Shown: one piece after another, positions 36,032 through 44,391 of the stretch
How the letters are laid out: the number at the start of each line of letters is the position of its first letter
Numbering within the stretch: the stretch's first letter is position 1
The notes under the pieces: model-generated
Seen by the model: only the letters and a program-made list of their open reading frames with translations
Told to the model about the DNA's origin: nothing
Database searches by the model: none
Made by a program: the position numbers and the translations under genes
Origin: an uncultured Gammaproteobacteria bacterium
GTDB lineage: Bacteria; Pseudomonadota; Gammaproteobacteria; Arenicellales; JAANXG01
Assembly (NCBI GenBank): GCA_947259955.1
Contig: CAMYOI010000004.1
Span: forward strand, 1 to 52,559
Direction of reading: 5' to 3'
Length of the DNA: 52,559 bases

Positions 36032-36173
36032 CGATGCTGGCCTGCATAGTGCGCCGGGTTAGGCCAACCACAATCACGAACTTTGCTTTTAGCAAGACTA
36101 TTCAAATCCGCTTATTTCGAAAAAGATCAAGGCGATAGAACATTGTCACGGCCGCCCTGGCGCAATATTCAGG

Positions 36174-36944
36174 TTATATATCGTAGTCGACGATCAGCGG
36201 CGCATGGTCCGAAAAGCGTTTACGTTTGTAGATCGAAGCGCCAAGCACCTTATCACGCAGACCCGGGGTGATCACCTGATAATCTATCCTCCAGCCAACA
36301 TTCTTCGCCCAGGCCTGGCCCCGGTTGGACCACCAGGTGTACTGGTCTTCCTGCTGATTGACGACGCGAAACGCATCGACGAATCCGGCCTGTTCGAACA
36401 GCCAGTCCATCCATCTCCTCTCATCGGGGAGAAATCCCGAGTTCTTCTGATTCGATCGCCAGTTTTTGAGGTCGATCTGCTTGTGGGCAATGTTCCAGTC
36501 GCCGCAGATGACGAAATCCCGATCGGCCTTCTGCCGCCCTTCCAGGAACCCCCGGAACCGCTCCATGAAGTCGTACTTGAACCCCTGCCGTGCCTCACCG
36601 CTGGTGCCGGAGGGCAGGTAAAGAGAGACGACACTGACCGACGGGAAATCCAATTGCAGATAGCGGCCCTCGGAATCGATGTCGGGCCAGCCAAGACCGT
36701 TTACGATATTGTCTGGCTTCCGGCGGCTGTAGATCGCGACGCCGCCGTACCCTCTCCGCTCCGAATCTTCATGGAAGTAATGAAAATTCCTCGGGAAAAA
36801 GACCGGATCGTTCTCTATCTGATCGTAGTGCGCCCTCGTTTCCTGCAAACAAATGACATCCGCTTTCTGTCTCGTCATCCAGGAATAGAATCCTTTTTTT
36901 GCGGCTGCGCGAATGCCGTTGATGTTCAGGGTTATAATGCGCAT
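36174..36944 (-). CDS. xthA: Exonuclease III family protein, Crc-like by position
   Basis: A 256-residue endonuclease/exonuclease/phosphatase fold protein. Catalytic residues of active exonuclease III are kept: ICLQETRA with the metal glutamate near 34, ICGDWNIAH with Asp and Asn, and RFSDHAPLIVDYD with the terminal Asp-His pair. It probably acts in base excision repair. It lies divergent from pyrE, exactly where Pseudomonas has crc. Crc is a catabolite-repression protein derived from this family, which from memory has lost the DWN and DH residues. The overall sequence (GWRIDYQVITPGLRDKV) is very Crc-like. I favour an active nuclease, with a Crc-like regulatory role unproven. Confidence 0.9.
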   Translation of the reverse strand: MRIITLNINGIRAAAKKGFYSWMTRQKADVICLQETRAHYDQIENDPVFFPRNFHYFHEDSERRGYGGVAIYSRRKPDNIVNGLGWPDIDSEGRYLQLDFPSVSVVSLYLPSGTSGEARQGFKYDFMERFRGFLEGRQKADRDFVICGDWNIAHKQIDLKNWRSNQKNSGFLPDERRWMDWLFEQAGFVDAFRVVNQQEDQYTWWSNRGQAWAKNVGWRIDYQVITPGLRDKVLGASIYKRKRFSDHAPLIVDYDI

Positions 36945-37005
36945 AAGGTAATGGAGTATCAGTCCGTATCAGAACACCAAAGCCTGTGACGAACAGGCAC
37001 TGGCA

Positions 37006-37674
37006 ATGAAACAATACCAAAAACAGTTCATCGAGTTTTCCATCAAAACCGAGGTTCTTCGCTTCGGTGAATTCGTGCTCAAGTCCGGCCGCAAGAGTCC
37101 TTATTTTTTCGACGCAGGCTTGTTCGACACGGGCTCCAGCCTGGCAACCGTGGGAGAGTTCTACGCCGATAGATTACTCGATTGGGGCCAAAGTTTCGAC
37201 GTTTTGTTCGGGCCGGCCTACAAGGGTATCCCTCTGGCCGTGTCCACCGCCATGGCGCTGTCCGCCAGGACTAAACGGCAGGTGCCGTTCTGTTTCAATC
37301 GCAAGGAAATGAAAGACCATGGAGAAGGCGGTCTCACCGTCGGGGCCAGGCTGCGCGGGAATGTCGTGATCATCGACGATGTCGTGACCGCGGGCATCTC
37401 CGTCGACGAGTCCATAGACATCATAACCGGTGCGGGAGCCACACCGGCAGCGGTGTGTATCGCCCTGGACCGAATGGAGCACGGCCTCCACGGGCAGATC
37501 CCTGCGAGTCGCCTCATCGAACAGCGTCACGGCATCCCCGTGCTGTCGATCGCGGATCTGGATGTACTCGTGGACTATCTTTACGGCGGCTCGGGGCGTT
37601 GCGAACACCTGGACGCAATAAGACGCTACCGGCAACAATACGCTGTGGACCCGGGTGCACCGGCTCCTCCCTGA
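37006..37674 (+). CDS. pyrE: Orotate phosphoribosyltransferase
   Basis: Converts orotate and PRPP to orotidine monophosphate. The 222 residues start with QKQFIEFSIKTEVLRFGEF and LKSGRKSPYFFDAG, then have FGPAYKGIPLAV and FNRKEMKDHGEGG. The PRPP motif is VVIIDDVVTAGISVDESI, about residues 122-139. ATG at 37006, 61 bp from the divergent exonuclease gene. This is the third pyrimidine gene in the window, about 10 kb from pyrR-pyrB-pyrC'. Full length, no anomalies. Confidence 0.96.
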   Translation: MKQYQKQFIEFSIKTEVLRFGEFVLKSGRKSPYFFDAGLFDTGSSLATVGEFYADRLLDWGQSFDVLFGPAYKGIPLAVSTAMALSARTKRQVPFCFNRKEMKDHGEGGLTVGARLRGNVVIIDDVVTAGISVDESIDIITGAGATPAAVCIALDRMEHGLHGQIPASRLIEQRHGIPVLSIADLDVLVDYLYGGSGRCEHLDAIRRYRQQYAVDPGAPAPP

Positions 37675-37701
37675 CAACACAACAGTCCAGTTTTTACAGC
37701 C

Positions 37702-38616
37702 ATGAATCAATCTAAAGTCTGCATCCTCGGTGGCAGTGGTTTCGTAGGCCGCCGCCTCGCCAAATTGCTCACGGACGGCGGGCGCTCGGTAGCCGTCCTG
37801 ACCCGTCATCGGGAGCGCAACCGGGACCTCCTGGTGCGTCCCGAGCTATCGGTCGTAGAGTGCGATGTGTACGATCCGGGGCAACTCGCCGGCCACTTCC
37901 ACGGCGCGGATGCGGTCGTTAATCTGGTCGGCATCCTCAACAGCAGCCGCCATAAAAACCAGACATTTACCACGGCCCATCTGCAACTGAGTGAGATAGT
38001 CCTGGAAGCGATGACCTGGAGCGGAGTCCGGCGTTTGCTCCACATGAGTGCTTCCAACGCCAGCGCTGACGGCCCAAGCGAATACCTGAAGACCAAGGGC
38101 GCCGCGGAAAACCTGCTGAAGATGCGTTCGATGCAGGGTGAATTCGATATCACTATTTTTCGCCCCTCGGTGATATTCGGTTCCGGAGATAGTTTTACCA
38201 ACCGTTTTGCCGAGCTGCTCCGCAGAATTCCGCTCGTGTTTCCGCTCGCCTGCCCGGACAGCCGACTGCAGCCCGTCCACGTGGACGACGTCGTGACATG
38301 TTTCGCCAACGCCATCGACAACCCAAAAACCTTTGGCCAGACATACGAGTTGTGCGGCCCCGGCTCCTATACACTGTATGAGCTGGTGCGCATGATCGCG
38401 GCCGCAATCGGTGTCAGGAGAAAAATTGTCAAGTTGAGCGATCGGCAGTCCGAGATGCAGGCGAAGGCGATGCAGTATTTTCCCGGCCAGCCCTTCACCC
38501 CCGACAACTACAAATCCCTTCAAATAGACAGCGTCTGTAAGAAACCGTTTCCCGCGGTATTTGGCATCGAGCCGCGCGCTATGGAAGATACGATTTCGAC
38601 CTACCTCACCAGTTGA
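37702..38616 (+). CDS. NAD(P)-binding epimerase/dehydratase, NDUFA9-like
   Basis: A 304-residue atypical short-chain dehydrogenase. The Rossmann motif CILGGSGFVGRRLA is at the N-terminus, DAVVNLVGIL in the middle, and the YLKTK sequence corresponds to the YxxxK pair. FRPSVIFGSGDSF and PVHVDDVVTCFANAI complete the pattern of the 'complex I NDUFA9 subunit' family. In bacteria these proteins are widespread, and the substrate is unknown. It starts 28 bp after pyrE and may be co-transcribed. It converges on the aminopeptidase gene, with a REP-like element between. Confidence 0.85.
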   Translation: MNQSKVCILGGSGFVGRRLAKLLTDGGRSVAVLTRHRERNRDLLVRPELSVVECDVYDPGQLAGHFHGADAVVNLVGILNSSRHKNQTFTTAHLQLSEIVLEAMTWSGVRRLLHMSASNASADGPSEYLKTKGAAENLLKMRSMQGEFDITIFRPSVIFGSGDSFTNRFAELLRRIPLVFPLACPDSRLQPVHVDDVVTCFANAIDNPKTFGQTYELCGPGSYTLYELVRMIAAAIGVRRKIVKLSDRQSEMQAKAMQYFPGQPFTPDNYKSLQIDSVCKKPFPAVFGIEPRAMEDTISTYLTS

Positions 38617-38681
38617 GAAATATCTGATCCATCGCGTCGGGGCGTCGCTCCTCCGCCGCCGATAGTCATCCGAGTACCTCG

Positions 38682-38710
38682 TAGGAGGCGCACCCTCGCG
38701 CCAATTTCGA
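38682..38710 (+). repeat. REP-like palindrome between convergent genes
   Basis: TAGGAGGCGCACCCTCGCGC followed by CAATTTCGA, with a perfect GGCGC/GCGCC stem. It resembles the element at 8351-8378. It lies in the 114-bp gap between the 3' ends of the epimerase and aminopeptidase genes, a usual site for REP elements. Confidence 0.5.
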
Positions 38711-38730
38711 TCGCCAGCATCGATATGCCA

Positions 38731-39771
38731 TCAAAGCGCGGCAAGCGCTTCTCTTCTTCGGGACTTCTCCATTTCCGCGAGATCGCCGGCTGCCGCATAG
38801 AACCGGGACAGGTCGCCGTCGTACTGCTTCAAAAGTTTGTCGAAGGCCGGGATGAGGTCGTTATAGGTCGCCACGGACAGGAGCTGGGCATTGTTGATCG
38901 GGTTGTCGAACCAGCGTTTGTAGCCCGAATAGGCCGGCCATTTCGAGGTGTATTCGATATATTGATCCTTGAGTTCCCCAATCAATCGCCGCTTTTCGAT
39001 CCGCTTGTTTGCATCCGAAACATCCGATGAGTAGAGTGCTTCGAGGCGGTCACGACAGTCCAGTATCCTTCCCACGATCGCATCGTCTCGAGATTTACGT
39101 CGCTGGTATTCCCCGATGCGCGAGAGGCTTCCCCGGGCTGTCAACCAACGCGCAACGCCGATACGCTCCACCGTGGTCGCAAAAGACTCGTTGAACACCG
39201 TATCTCCCTTGGCAAAAACGGCCTGATGAGCCAGCTCATGGATGATCAGGCCGGCAAAATCTTCATCTGCATAACCCAGGATAGTGTTCGGCACGGGGTC
39301 GTCGAACCAACCTAGCGTCGAATAGGCGGGCACCCCGCCGACATATACATCGTAATCCTGTTCGGCATATCGTTGCGCGAAATCCAGTGCGTCCTGCTTG
39401 GCGAAGTAACCCCGATAGTTGACGCAACCCACGACCAGAAAACACCATTCTTCGGGCTCGAGTGAAAGTTCTGGAGCGACGAACACGCTCCAGACCACAT
39501 AGGGCCGATCGAGGTCTACGAATTCCGTGTAGCTGCCGCTGTCTGGCAGGCCGAGTTCATCCACTGCGAACTCGCGGATTTCCAATGCCAGACGGAGTTT
39601 ATTCTTGACGTCGTCGGAAACGATGGGATCCGCGAGCACCTTCTCGATAGAACGGCTTTCGCGCCAGATCTCCATCTGTCCCCTTACGGACTGCGCATAG
39701 TAACCGGCGGTGGAACAGCCCGACAGAACCAGGGCCGCCACAACCCACAGCCACAACATGTTACGCTTCAC
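38731..39771 (-). CDS. Predicted zinc aminopeptidase, lipoprotein
   Basis: A secreted metallopeptidase of the 'predicted aminopeptidase' family (COG4324 type). I start at the GTG at 39771: it gives MKRNMLWLWVVAALVLSGC, a classic lipoprotein signal with lipobox LSGC, so the mature protein starts at that cysteine. The longer frame from 39819 adds 16 residues before the signal and would overlap cca. The zincin motif is HELAHQAVFAKGD, with the third ligand glutamate in FNESFATTVERIG. The residue after the lipid cysteine is serine, which suggests outer-membrane sorting. It lies divergent from cca. The substrate is unknown. Confidence 0.85.
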   Translation of the reverse strand: MKRNMLWLWVVAALVLSGCSTAGYYAQSVRGQMEIWRESRSIEKVLADPIVSDDVKNKLRLALEIREFAVDELGLPDSGSYTEFVDLDRPYVVWSVFVAPELSLEPEEWCFLVVGCVNYRGYFAKQDALDFAQRYAEQDYDVYVGGVPAYSTLGWFDDPVPNTILGYADEDFAGLIIHELAHQAVFAKGDTVFNESFATTVERIGVARWLTARGSLSRIGEYQRRKSRDDAIVGRILDCRDRLEALYSSDVSDANKRIEKRRLIGELKDQYIEYTSKWPAYSGYKRWFDNPINNAQLLSVATYNDLIPAFDKLLKQYDGDLSRFYAAAGDLAEMEKSRRREALAAL

Positions 39772-39809
39772 GCGGAAAATTACCTGGACCGATTCATAGT
39801 CTTGTTGCC

Positions 39810-41051
39810 ATGGTAACACCTGAAATACTGGACGGGCTCGAAGTCTATCTGGTCGGCGGCGCCGTCCGAGATCAATTGATGGGCTTGCCGGTCAAGGATC
39901 GGGACTGGGTGGTCGTCGGTGCAACACCCGATGAGATGAGGTCCCGTGGGTTCAAACCGGTCGGCCAGCATTTTCCGGTCTTCCTGCACCCGCAAACCGG
40001 TGAAGAATACGCGCTGGCGAGGACGGAGCACAAAACCGGCCCGGGCTACAGGGGATTCGAATTCAACACCGATTCCGGGGTTACCCTGGAGCAGGATCTT
40101 GCAAGACGGGACCTGACCCTTAATGCGATTGCTCAAGCCCGAGACGGCTGCCTGATCGATCCCTTCCGGGGCAAAGAGGACATTGGGAACAAGGTGCTCA
40201 GACACGTCTCGAACGCATTCGTGGAAGATCCGGTGAGGCTTTTGCGCGTCGCCCGATTCCATGCGCGATTCGGTTTCCGCATTGCACCCGAGACGTACGC
40301 AATAATGAAAAGGATGGTCGCAAACGGCGAGGTCGACGCACTCGTTCCGGAGCGTATCTGGTCGGAAGTTCGCGACGCGCTCGGTGAATCGCAGCCCTCC
40401 ACCTTCTTCGCAGCGCTGCGCGAGTGTGGCGCGCTGGAGCGTATTCTGCCTGAAATCGATGCCCTGTTCGGCATCCCGCAACGGGCGGACTATCATCCGG
40501 AAATCGATGCCGGCGTTCATACCATGATGGTAATTGATCAGGCTGCGAAATTGGGCGGTGACGCTCAGGTTCGCTTCGCGGCCCTGGTGCATGATCTTGG
40601 CAAGGCAGTCACGCCCGAAGCGCAGCTCCCCAGCCACTATGGCCACGAATGGTCCGGTCTGGGTTGTATCAAGCAACTATGCCGACGGCTTCGCGTACCG
40701 GGGGAATACAAGGATCTGGCTTTGCTGGCGTGCGAGGTGCACCTAAAACTGCACCGCGTCGGCGAACTCAAAGCGGCAACCATTCTGGATTTGCTCGAAA
40801 GAGTCGACGCGTTCCGGCGTCCGCGCAGGCTGGATCAGCTGCTGCTGGTGGGGGAAGCGGATGCGCGTGGACGCATGGGCCGGGAATCCGCCCCCTATCC
40901 GCAGGCGTCGATCCTGCGCGCCTGCCTGAAGGCGGCCTCCGAGATCGATGCCGGCGGCATCGCAAGGCGAGCGAAAAGTGGGCCCGCGATTGCCCGGGCG
41001 ATACGGGAACGGCGCATAAAAGCGATCGAATCGAGCAGGAGAGTCTATTGA
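39810..41051 (+). CDS. cca: CCA tRNA nucleotidyltransferase with HD domain
   Basis: Adds or repairs the 3' CCA of tRNAs. The 413 residues have the nucleotidyltransferase head YLVGGAVRDQLMG, KDRDWVVVGA with the catalytic aspartates, LEQDLARRDLTLNAIA, and EDPVRLLRVARFHARFGF. The HD phosphohydrolase part has HTMMVIDQAA and LVHDLGKAVTPEAQLPSHYG. This two-part layout is that of gammaproteobacterial class II enzymes. The one tRNA in the window already encodes CCA, so here the enzyme would act in repair. ATG at 39810. The 3' end meets uppP, with a repeat in the gap. Confidence 0.95.
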   Translation: MVTPEILDGLEVYLVGGAVRDQLMGLPVKDRDWVVVGATPDEMRSRGFKPVGQHFPVFLHPQTGEEYALARTEHKTGPGYRGFEFNTDSGVTLEQDLARRDLTLNAIAQARDGCLIDPFRGKEDIGNKVLRHVSNAFVEDPVRLLRVARFHARFGFRIAPETYAIMKRMVANGEVDALVPERIWSEVRDALGESQPSTFFAALRECGALERILPEIDALFGIPQRADYHPEIDAGVHTMMVIDQAAKLGGDAQVRFAALVHDLGKAVTPEAQLPSHYGHEWSGLGCIKQLCRRLRVPGEYKDLALLACEVHLKLHRVGELKAATILDLLERVDAFRRPRRLDQLLLVGEADARGRMGRESAPYPQASILRACLKAASEIDAGGIARRAKSGPAIARAIRERRIKAIESSRRVY

Positions 41052-41055
41052 TGAT

Positions 41056-41100
41056 GCGGGTCGGCGCTGGCTCGGGATTCTGGTGAGAAATGCGGGTTAG
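41056..41100 (-). repeat. Dispersed short repeat, copy 2
   Basis: In reverse complement it reads CCCGCATTTCTCACCAGAAT followed by CCCGAGC, matching copy 1 over about 30 bases before diverging. It fills the 52-bp gap between the converging ends of cca and uppP. Confidence 0.7.
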
Positions 41101-41103
41101 CTG

Positions 41104-41901
41104 TCAAAGATACATGCTGAAAAGCAGCAGGGCCAGTGCGATGCGGTATATCACAAACGGCAGCACACCAACGCGCTCGATCAGCGCCAGAAAATAGTAA
41201 ATACAGAGGTATGCCGTAACCGCTGCGACGATTGTACCCAGGGCCATCGGGCCCCAGGGGATCCGATCCGAGCTCTGGATCAACTCGAGAAAACTAAGCA
41301 GCCCCGCGGACAGTATCACCGGAATGGAAAGCAGGAAAGAAAAGCGTGCAGCCGCTTTCCGTGTCAGCCCCATGGCCAGTCCCGCGGTGATCGTAATCCC
41401 GGAGCGTGAAACCCCCGGGATCAGTGCAAGTATCTGGGCACACCCAATCGTGAGTGCCCGCCCGACGGTGATCGAATCCGCATCGGCATCCCGGGACCCG
41501 GCACGGTCCGCCCACCACAGCAAAAGACCGAAGACCAGCGTGGTGGTCGCAATCAGCAGCGGATTGCGCAGCAGATCCGCCAGCCAAATATAGACAAAGA
41601 CCCCAGCAAGAATTATCGGCAGGGTAGCCACGATCAACGCCCGGGCGAGACGGCTGTGCGGTGAGTCCATGCCTTTGACAGCATCGGCATACAAGGCCGT
41701 CGAGAGCTGCGTGACATCCGCCCTGAAATACCACATCACCGCGGCCAGGGTGCCCACGTGGACGGCCACATCGAAAGCCAGGCCCTGGTCCATCCAGCCA
41801 AACAACCTTGGAAATAGAATGAGGTGTGCCGAGCTTGAAATGGGAAGGAACTCGGTCAGGCCCTGTATCAGCGCCAATACAAAGGCTTGTAAGTAGTCCA
41901 T
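41104..41901 (-). CDS. uppP: Undecaprenyl-diphosphate phosphatase (BacA/UppP)
   Basis: Recycles the lipid carrier for cell wall synthesis by removing phosphate from undecaprenyl diphosphate. The 265 residues form about 8 hydrophobic helices. The family motifs are QGLTEFLPISSSAHLILF near residue 15 and PGVSRSGITITAGLAMGL near 166, with the catalytic Ser/His/Arg region. Length and motifs are standard. It lies 3 bp after the midA-like gene on the same strand, so both are likely co-transcribed. Confidence 0.96.
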   Translation of the reverse strand: MDYLQAFVLALIQGLTEFLPISSSAHLILFPRLFGWMDQGLAFDVAVHVGTLAAVMWYFRADVTQLSTALYADAVKGMDSPHSRLARALIVATLPIILAGVFVYIWLADLLRNPLLIATTTLVFGLLLWWADRAGSRDADADSITVGRALTIGCAQILALIPGVSRSGITITAGLAMGLTRKAAARFSFLLSIPVILSAGLLSFLELIQSSDRIPWGPMALGTIVAAVTAYLCIYYFLALIERVGVLPFVIYRIALALLLFSMYL

Positions 41902-41904
41902 TGG

Positions 41905-43074
41905 CTACAAACGATTGCGGTGGTCGGCGAGGGTAAAACCAGGCAGTGATTCGCCTTCAGCAGGGCCGACCGCAAGGGCTTTGAACGATTCTCCCATTTC
42001 GGAAGGCAGGGTCAGACGCTTGACCTGCTGTGCCAGGAGTATCGAGTCGGCATGGGACGCGTCCGGTTTCGATTCAATCAGATCAAGTATGCCCAGGGAC
42101 AGAAGAAACGACGCCTGGGACGTAAATCCCAGCAAGGACTGCCCTGATTCACATGCGCATCTGGCGAGGGCACTGAAATTAACATGCGCCGTAATATCCT
42201 GTAACCCGACGTGGGTATAAGGATTTCTATGTGCGTGGTGGTGATAGTGGCACATCAACGTTCCATCGCTGCGCATCGGGTGATACAACTCGGATGCCGG
42301 ATATCCGTAGTCGAGAACGATGAAGACACCGGCCTCAAGAGTCCCGCACAAAGTCCGCATCCACGCCTGGGCATGCAAACCGATTTCCGAGCAGTAACCC
42401 TCGGCAAGCTCCAGCCTGCTCAACTGATCCCAGCCGGCACCCCGGGGCGCATAGGGTCTGTCCGTAAAGCCGTCGTCGTGCCGGCCCACTCCGATGCCTT
42501 GTACTCGGCCCTGGCACACGCAAAACCGGTCCACGGGCAGAGCATCGGCCACCTCATTGGCCAGGATCACGCCCGCAAAGCTTTCCGGCAGTTGCGTCAG
42601 CCACCGAACGCGATCGAGGCACCGCGGAGCACGCGCCTCGATCATTTCCCGCTGACGCCGCCTCAGATCATCACTGATCTCCAGGATCAGATATCGGCAG
42701 GGCCGCTTGCCCTGCCCGTCCAGCGCTTGCAGCATTTGCGCAGCCATGATGCCCGAACCGGCGCCCACCTCCAAAACCTCACCATGCTCCAGTTGATCCA
42801 GGACGTGTACGACCAGTTTAACCAGACACCTCGAAAACAGATCGCCCAGTTCGGGCGCGGTAACGAAATCACCGCGCTCTCCAAACTTTCGCAAACCGGA
42901 TACGTAGTACCCGTAGCGCCGTTCGTAAAGCGCCAGCTCCATGAAGCGCGAAAAAGCGATCACCCCCCCGGAGCTTTCGATCTCATCGACGATCACGCGC
43001 GTCAGCTTCCCACTCCAGCTTTCCTCCTCGGGACCAGGTGCGGGCAACGGCAAACCGGAAATCATGGCCGGCAT
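41905..43074 (-). CDS. SAM-dependent methyltransferase, MidA/NDUFAF7 family (DUF185)
   Basis: A 389-residue class I methyltransferase. The SAM loop is EVGAGSGIMAAQML at about 101-114. Other family sequences are GYYVSGLRKFGERGDFVTAPELG, ILANEVADALPVDRF, IVLDYGYPASELYHP and DITAHVNFSALA. Mitochondrial NDUFAF7 methylates an arginine of complex I, but the bacterial substrate is not established. The start ATG (MPAMISG) at 43074 lies within the edge of a short dispersed repeat. A second ATG three codons later is an equal candidate. It is followed at once by uppP. Confidence 0.88.
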   Translation of the reverse strand: MPAMISGLPLPAPGPEEESWSGKLTRVIVDEIESSGGVIAFSRFMELALYERRYGYYVSGLRKFGERGDFVTAPELGDLFSRCLVKLVVHVLDQLEHGEVLEVGAGSGIMAAQMLQALDGQGKRPCRYLILEISDDLRRRQREMIEARAPRCLDRVRWLTQLPESFAGVILANEVADALPVDRFCVCQGRVQGIGVGRHDDGFTDRPYAPRGAGWDQLSRLELAEGYCSEIGLHAQAWMRTLCGTLEAGVFIVLDYGYPASELYHPMRSDGTLMCHYHHHAHRNPYTHVGLQDITAHVNFSALARCACESGQSLLGFTSQASFLLSLGILDLIESKPDASHADSILLAQQVKRLTLPSEMGESFKALAVGPAEGESLPGFTLADHRNRL

Positions 43075-43119
43075 ACTTCACCCCGATCCCGAGCGATGGC
43101 GTAAGACGGTTGCCGATGG
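43071..43119 (+). repeat. Dispersed short repeat, copy 3
   Basis: Aligns with copy 1 over 49 bases, with core CGATCCCGAGCGATGGC and the tail TTGCCGATGG. Its first bases contain CAT at 43072-43074, which is the reverse complement of the assigned start codon of the midA-like gene. The repeat therefore lies where that gene's ribosome binding site would be. Confidence 0.7.
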
Positions 43120-43307
43120 ACGACGGGCTGAAAAATGCCCCTGAAGACCATTTTCCCACCAGCTCCAAAGGGGTGAGGCGCATGGCTTAGACACATATAC
43201 ATAGCCGCCGGGCGAGACATGGGGGCTAACCATGCGGGCACAATTTGATGCCAGGATAAGATGAATCGGGTAGGATGATCATCTGGACTCATAGACAGAA
43301 TTCAACG

Positions 43308-44063
43308 ATGCTGGATCGGGACGCGGATTTGACTGAGAAGGTTGCTTTGGTAACCGGTGGCAGCAAGCGCATCGGCGCTGAAATTGCAAAACGCCTCCAT
43401 CTGGAAGGCATGAACCTTATTTTACACTATCACAGCTCGGATCAGGAGGCTCGCGCGCTGCAGTCCGAACTCAATGAAGCGCGGCCGAAATCGGTGGTAC
43501 TGGTAAAAGGCGATCTACTCGACAATCACAAAATCATCCACCTGATTCAGGAAGCAATACAGGTGAACGCACGCCTGGATGCGTTGGTGAACAACGCCTC
43601 GTCGTTCTTTCCAACCCCAATCGGGAGCACCAGCGAGGAAGACTGGAACAACCTCATCGGAACCAATCTCAAGGCGCCGTATTTTCTGTCCCAGGCAGCC
43701 GCACCCGAACTGAGAAAACGACATGGCTGCATAGTCAACATCGCCGATATCTATGGGGAGCGTCCACTGAAAAATCACTCGGTTTACAGCATCGCAAAGG
43801 CGGGCTTGATCATGCTGACCCGCTCGCTTGCACGTGAACTGGCTCCTGAAGTACGGGTAAATGCGGTCGCGCCGGGTGCCGTACTGTGGCCCGAGAATGA
43901 CCGCGACCGGGTGGCGCAGCAAAGGATCGTGTCAAGGACACCGCTCAAGCGCACGGGCACTCCGGCGGAAATTGCCCGCGCCGTCCTGTTTCTGATCCGC
44001 GACGCCGAATTCGTGTCCGGGCATGTTATTCCGGTTGACGGTGGCCGGTCCGTAGTGCCCTAG
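43308..44063 (+). CDS. Pteridine reductase-like short-chain dehydrogenase
   Basis: A 251-residue SDR. The cofactor motif TGGSKRIG differs from the common TGxxxGIG and is typical of pteridine reductases. NNASSFFPTPIG, the catalytic pair in YSIAKAG, and NAVAPGAVLWPEND follow, ending DGGRSVVP. It may reduce dihydromonapterin or dihydrofolate, which fits the nearby folB and folK. Start at ATG 43308 (MLDRDADLTEK). Another ATG at 43275 would add 11 residues, and neither has a clear ribosome binding site. The TAG stop at 44061-44063 is part of the CTAG end of an inverted-repeat element, so the native gene end may have been altered. Confidence 0.88.
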   Translation: MLDRDADLTEKVALVTGGSKRIGAEIAKRLHLEGMNLILHYHSSDQEARALQSELNEARPKSVVLVKGDLLDNHKIIHLIQEAIQVNARLDALVNNASSFFPTPIGSTSEEDWNNLIGTNLKAPYFLSQAAAPELRKRHGCIVNIADIYGERPLKNHSVYSIAKAGLIMLTRSLARELAPEVRVNAVAPGAVLWPENDRDRVAQQRIVSRTPLKRTGTPAEIARAVLFLIRDAEFVSGHVIPVDGGRSVVP

Positions 44064-44329
44064 CGTACCCCGTCGTAAATCCTGTGACATTCAGCGAAGC
44101 GACAAGCATCCGAATTCAAGGCGCATTCGCGAAGCACTAGCGAGCTAATGGGAGCGGATGCAACGCCGAAGACGGGTGTTTGTCGCTTCGCCCTGCGGGA
44201 GTCCCCCAAGAACCACGGCTACTGCGTTGTACCTCTGGCCAATATCTGGATATTGCCTGCGAGGCGCGCCTTGTCCCCGTGTTCTTGGGGGGCTCTGAAT
44301 GTCATAGGATTTACGACGGGGTACACTAG
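44060..44329. mobile_element. 270-bp non-coding inverted-repeat element (MITE-like), full copy
   Basis: Bounded by CTAG at both ends. The terminal inverted repeats are 35 bases with two differences, starting CTAGYGTACCCCGTCGTAAA. Inside there is an 11-base inverted pair (CGAAGCGACAA / TTGTCGCTTCG) and a right half that itself folds: TCCCCCAAGAACCACGG pairs with CCGTGTTCTTGGGGG around a perfect CAATATCtgGATATTG hairpin. No transposase and no convincing gene is inside. Open frames across it are by-products. CTAG with TA duplication is the target preference known for IS630-type transposases, so one could have mobilised it. That is inference. It occupies most of the 328-bp space up to folK. Confidence 0.8.
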
Positions 44330-44391
44330 TAGCCTGGCCGCATCGCTCACTCGCGGCTATGGAGGCTTTGCAAGTATTGCATGGGAGACAC

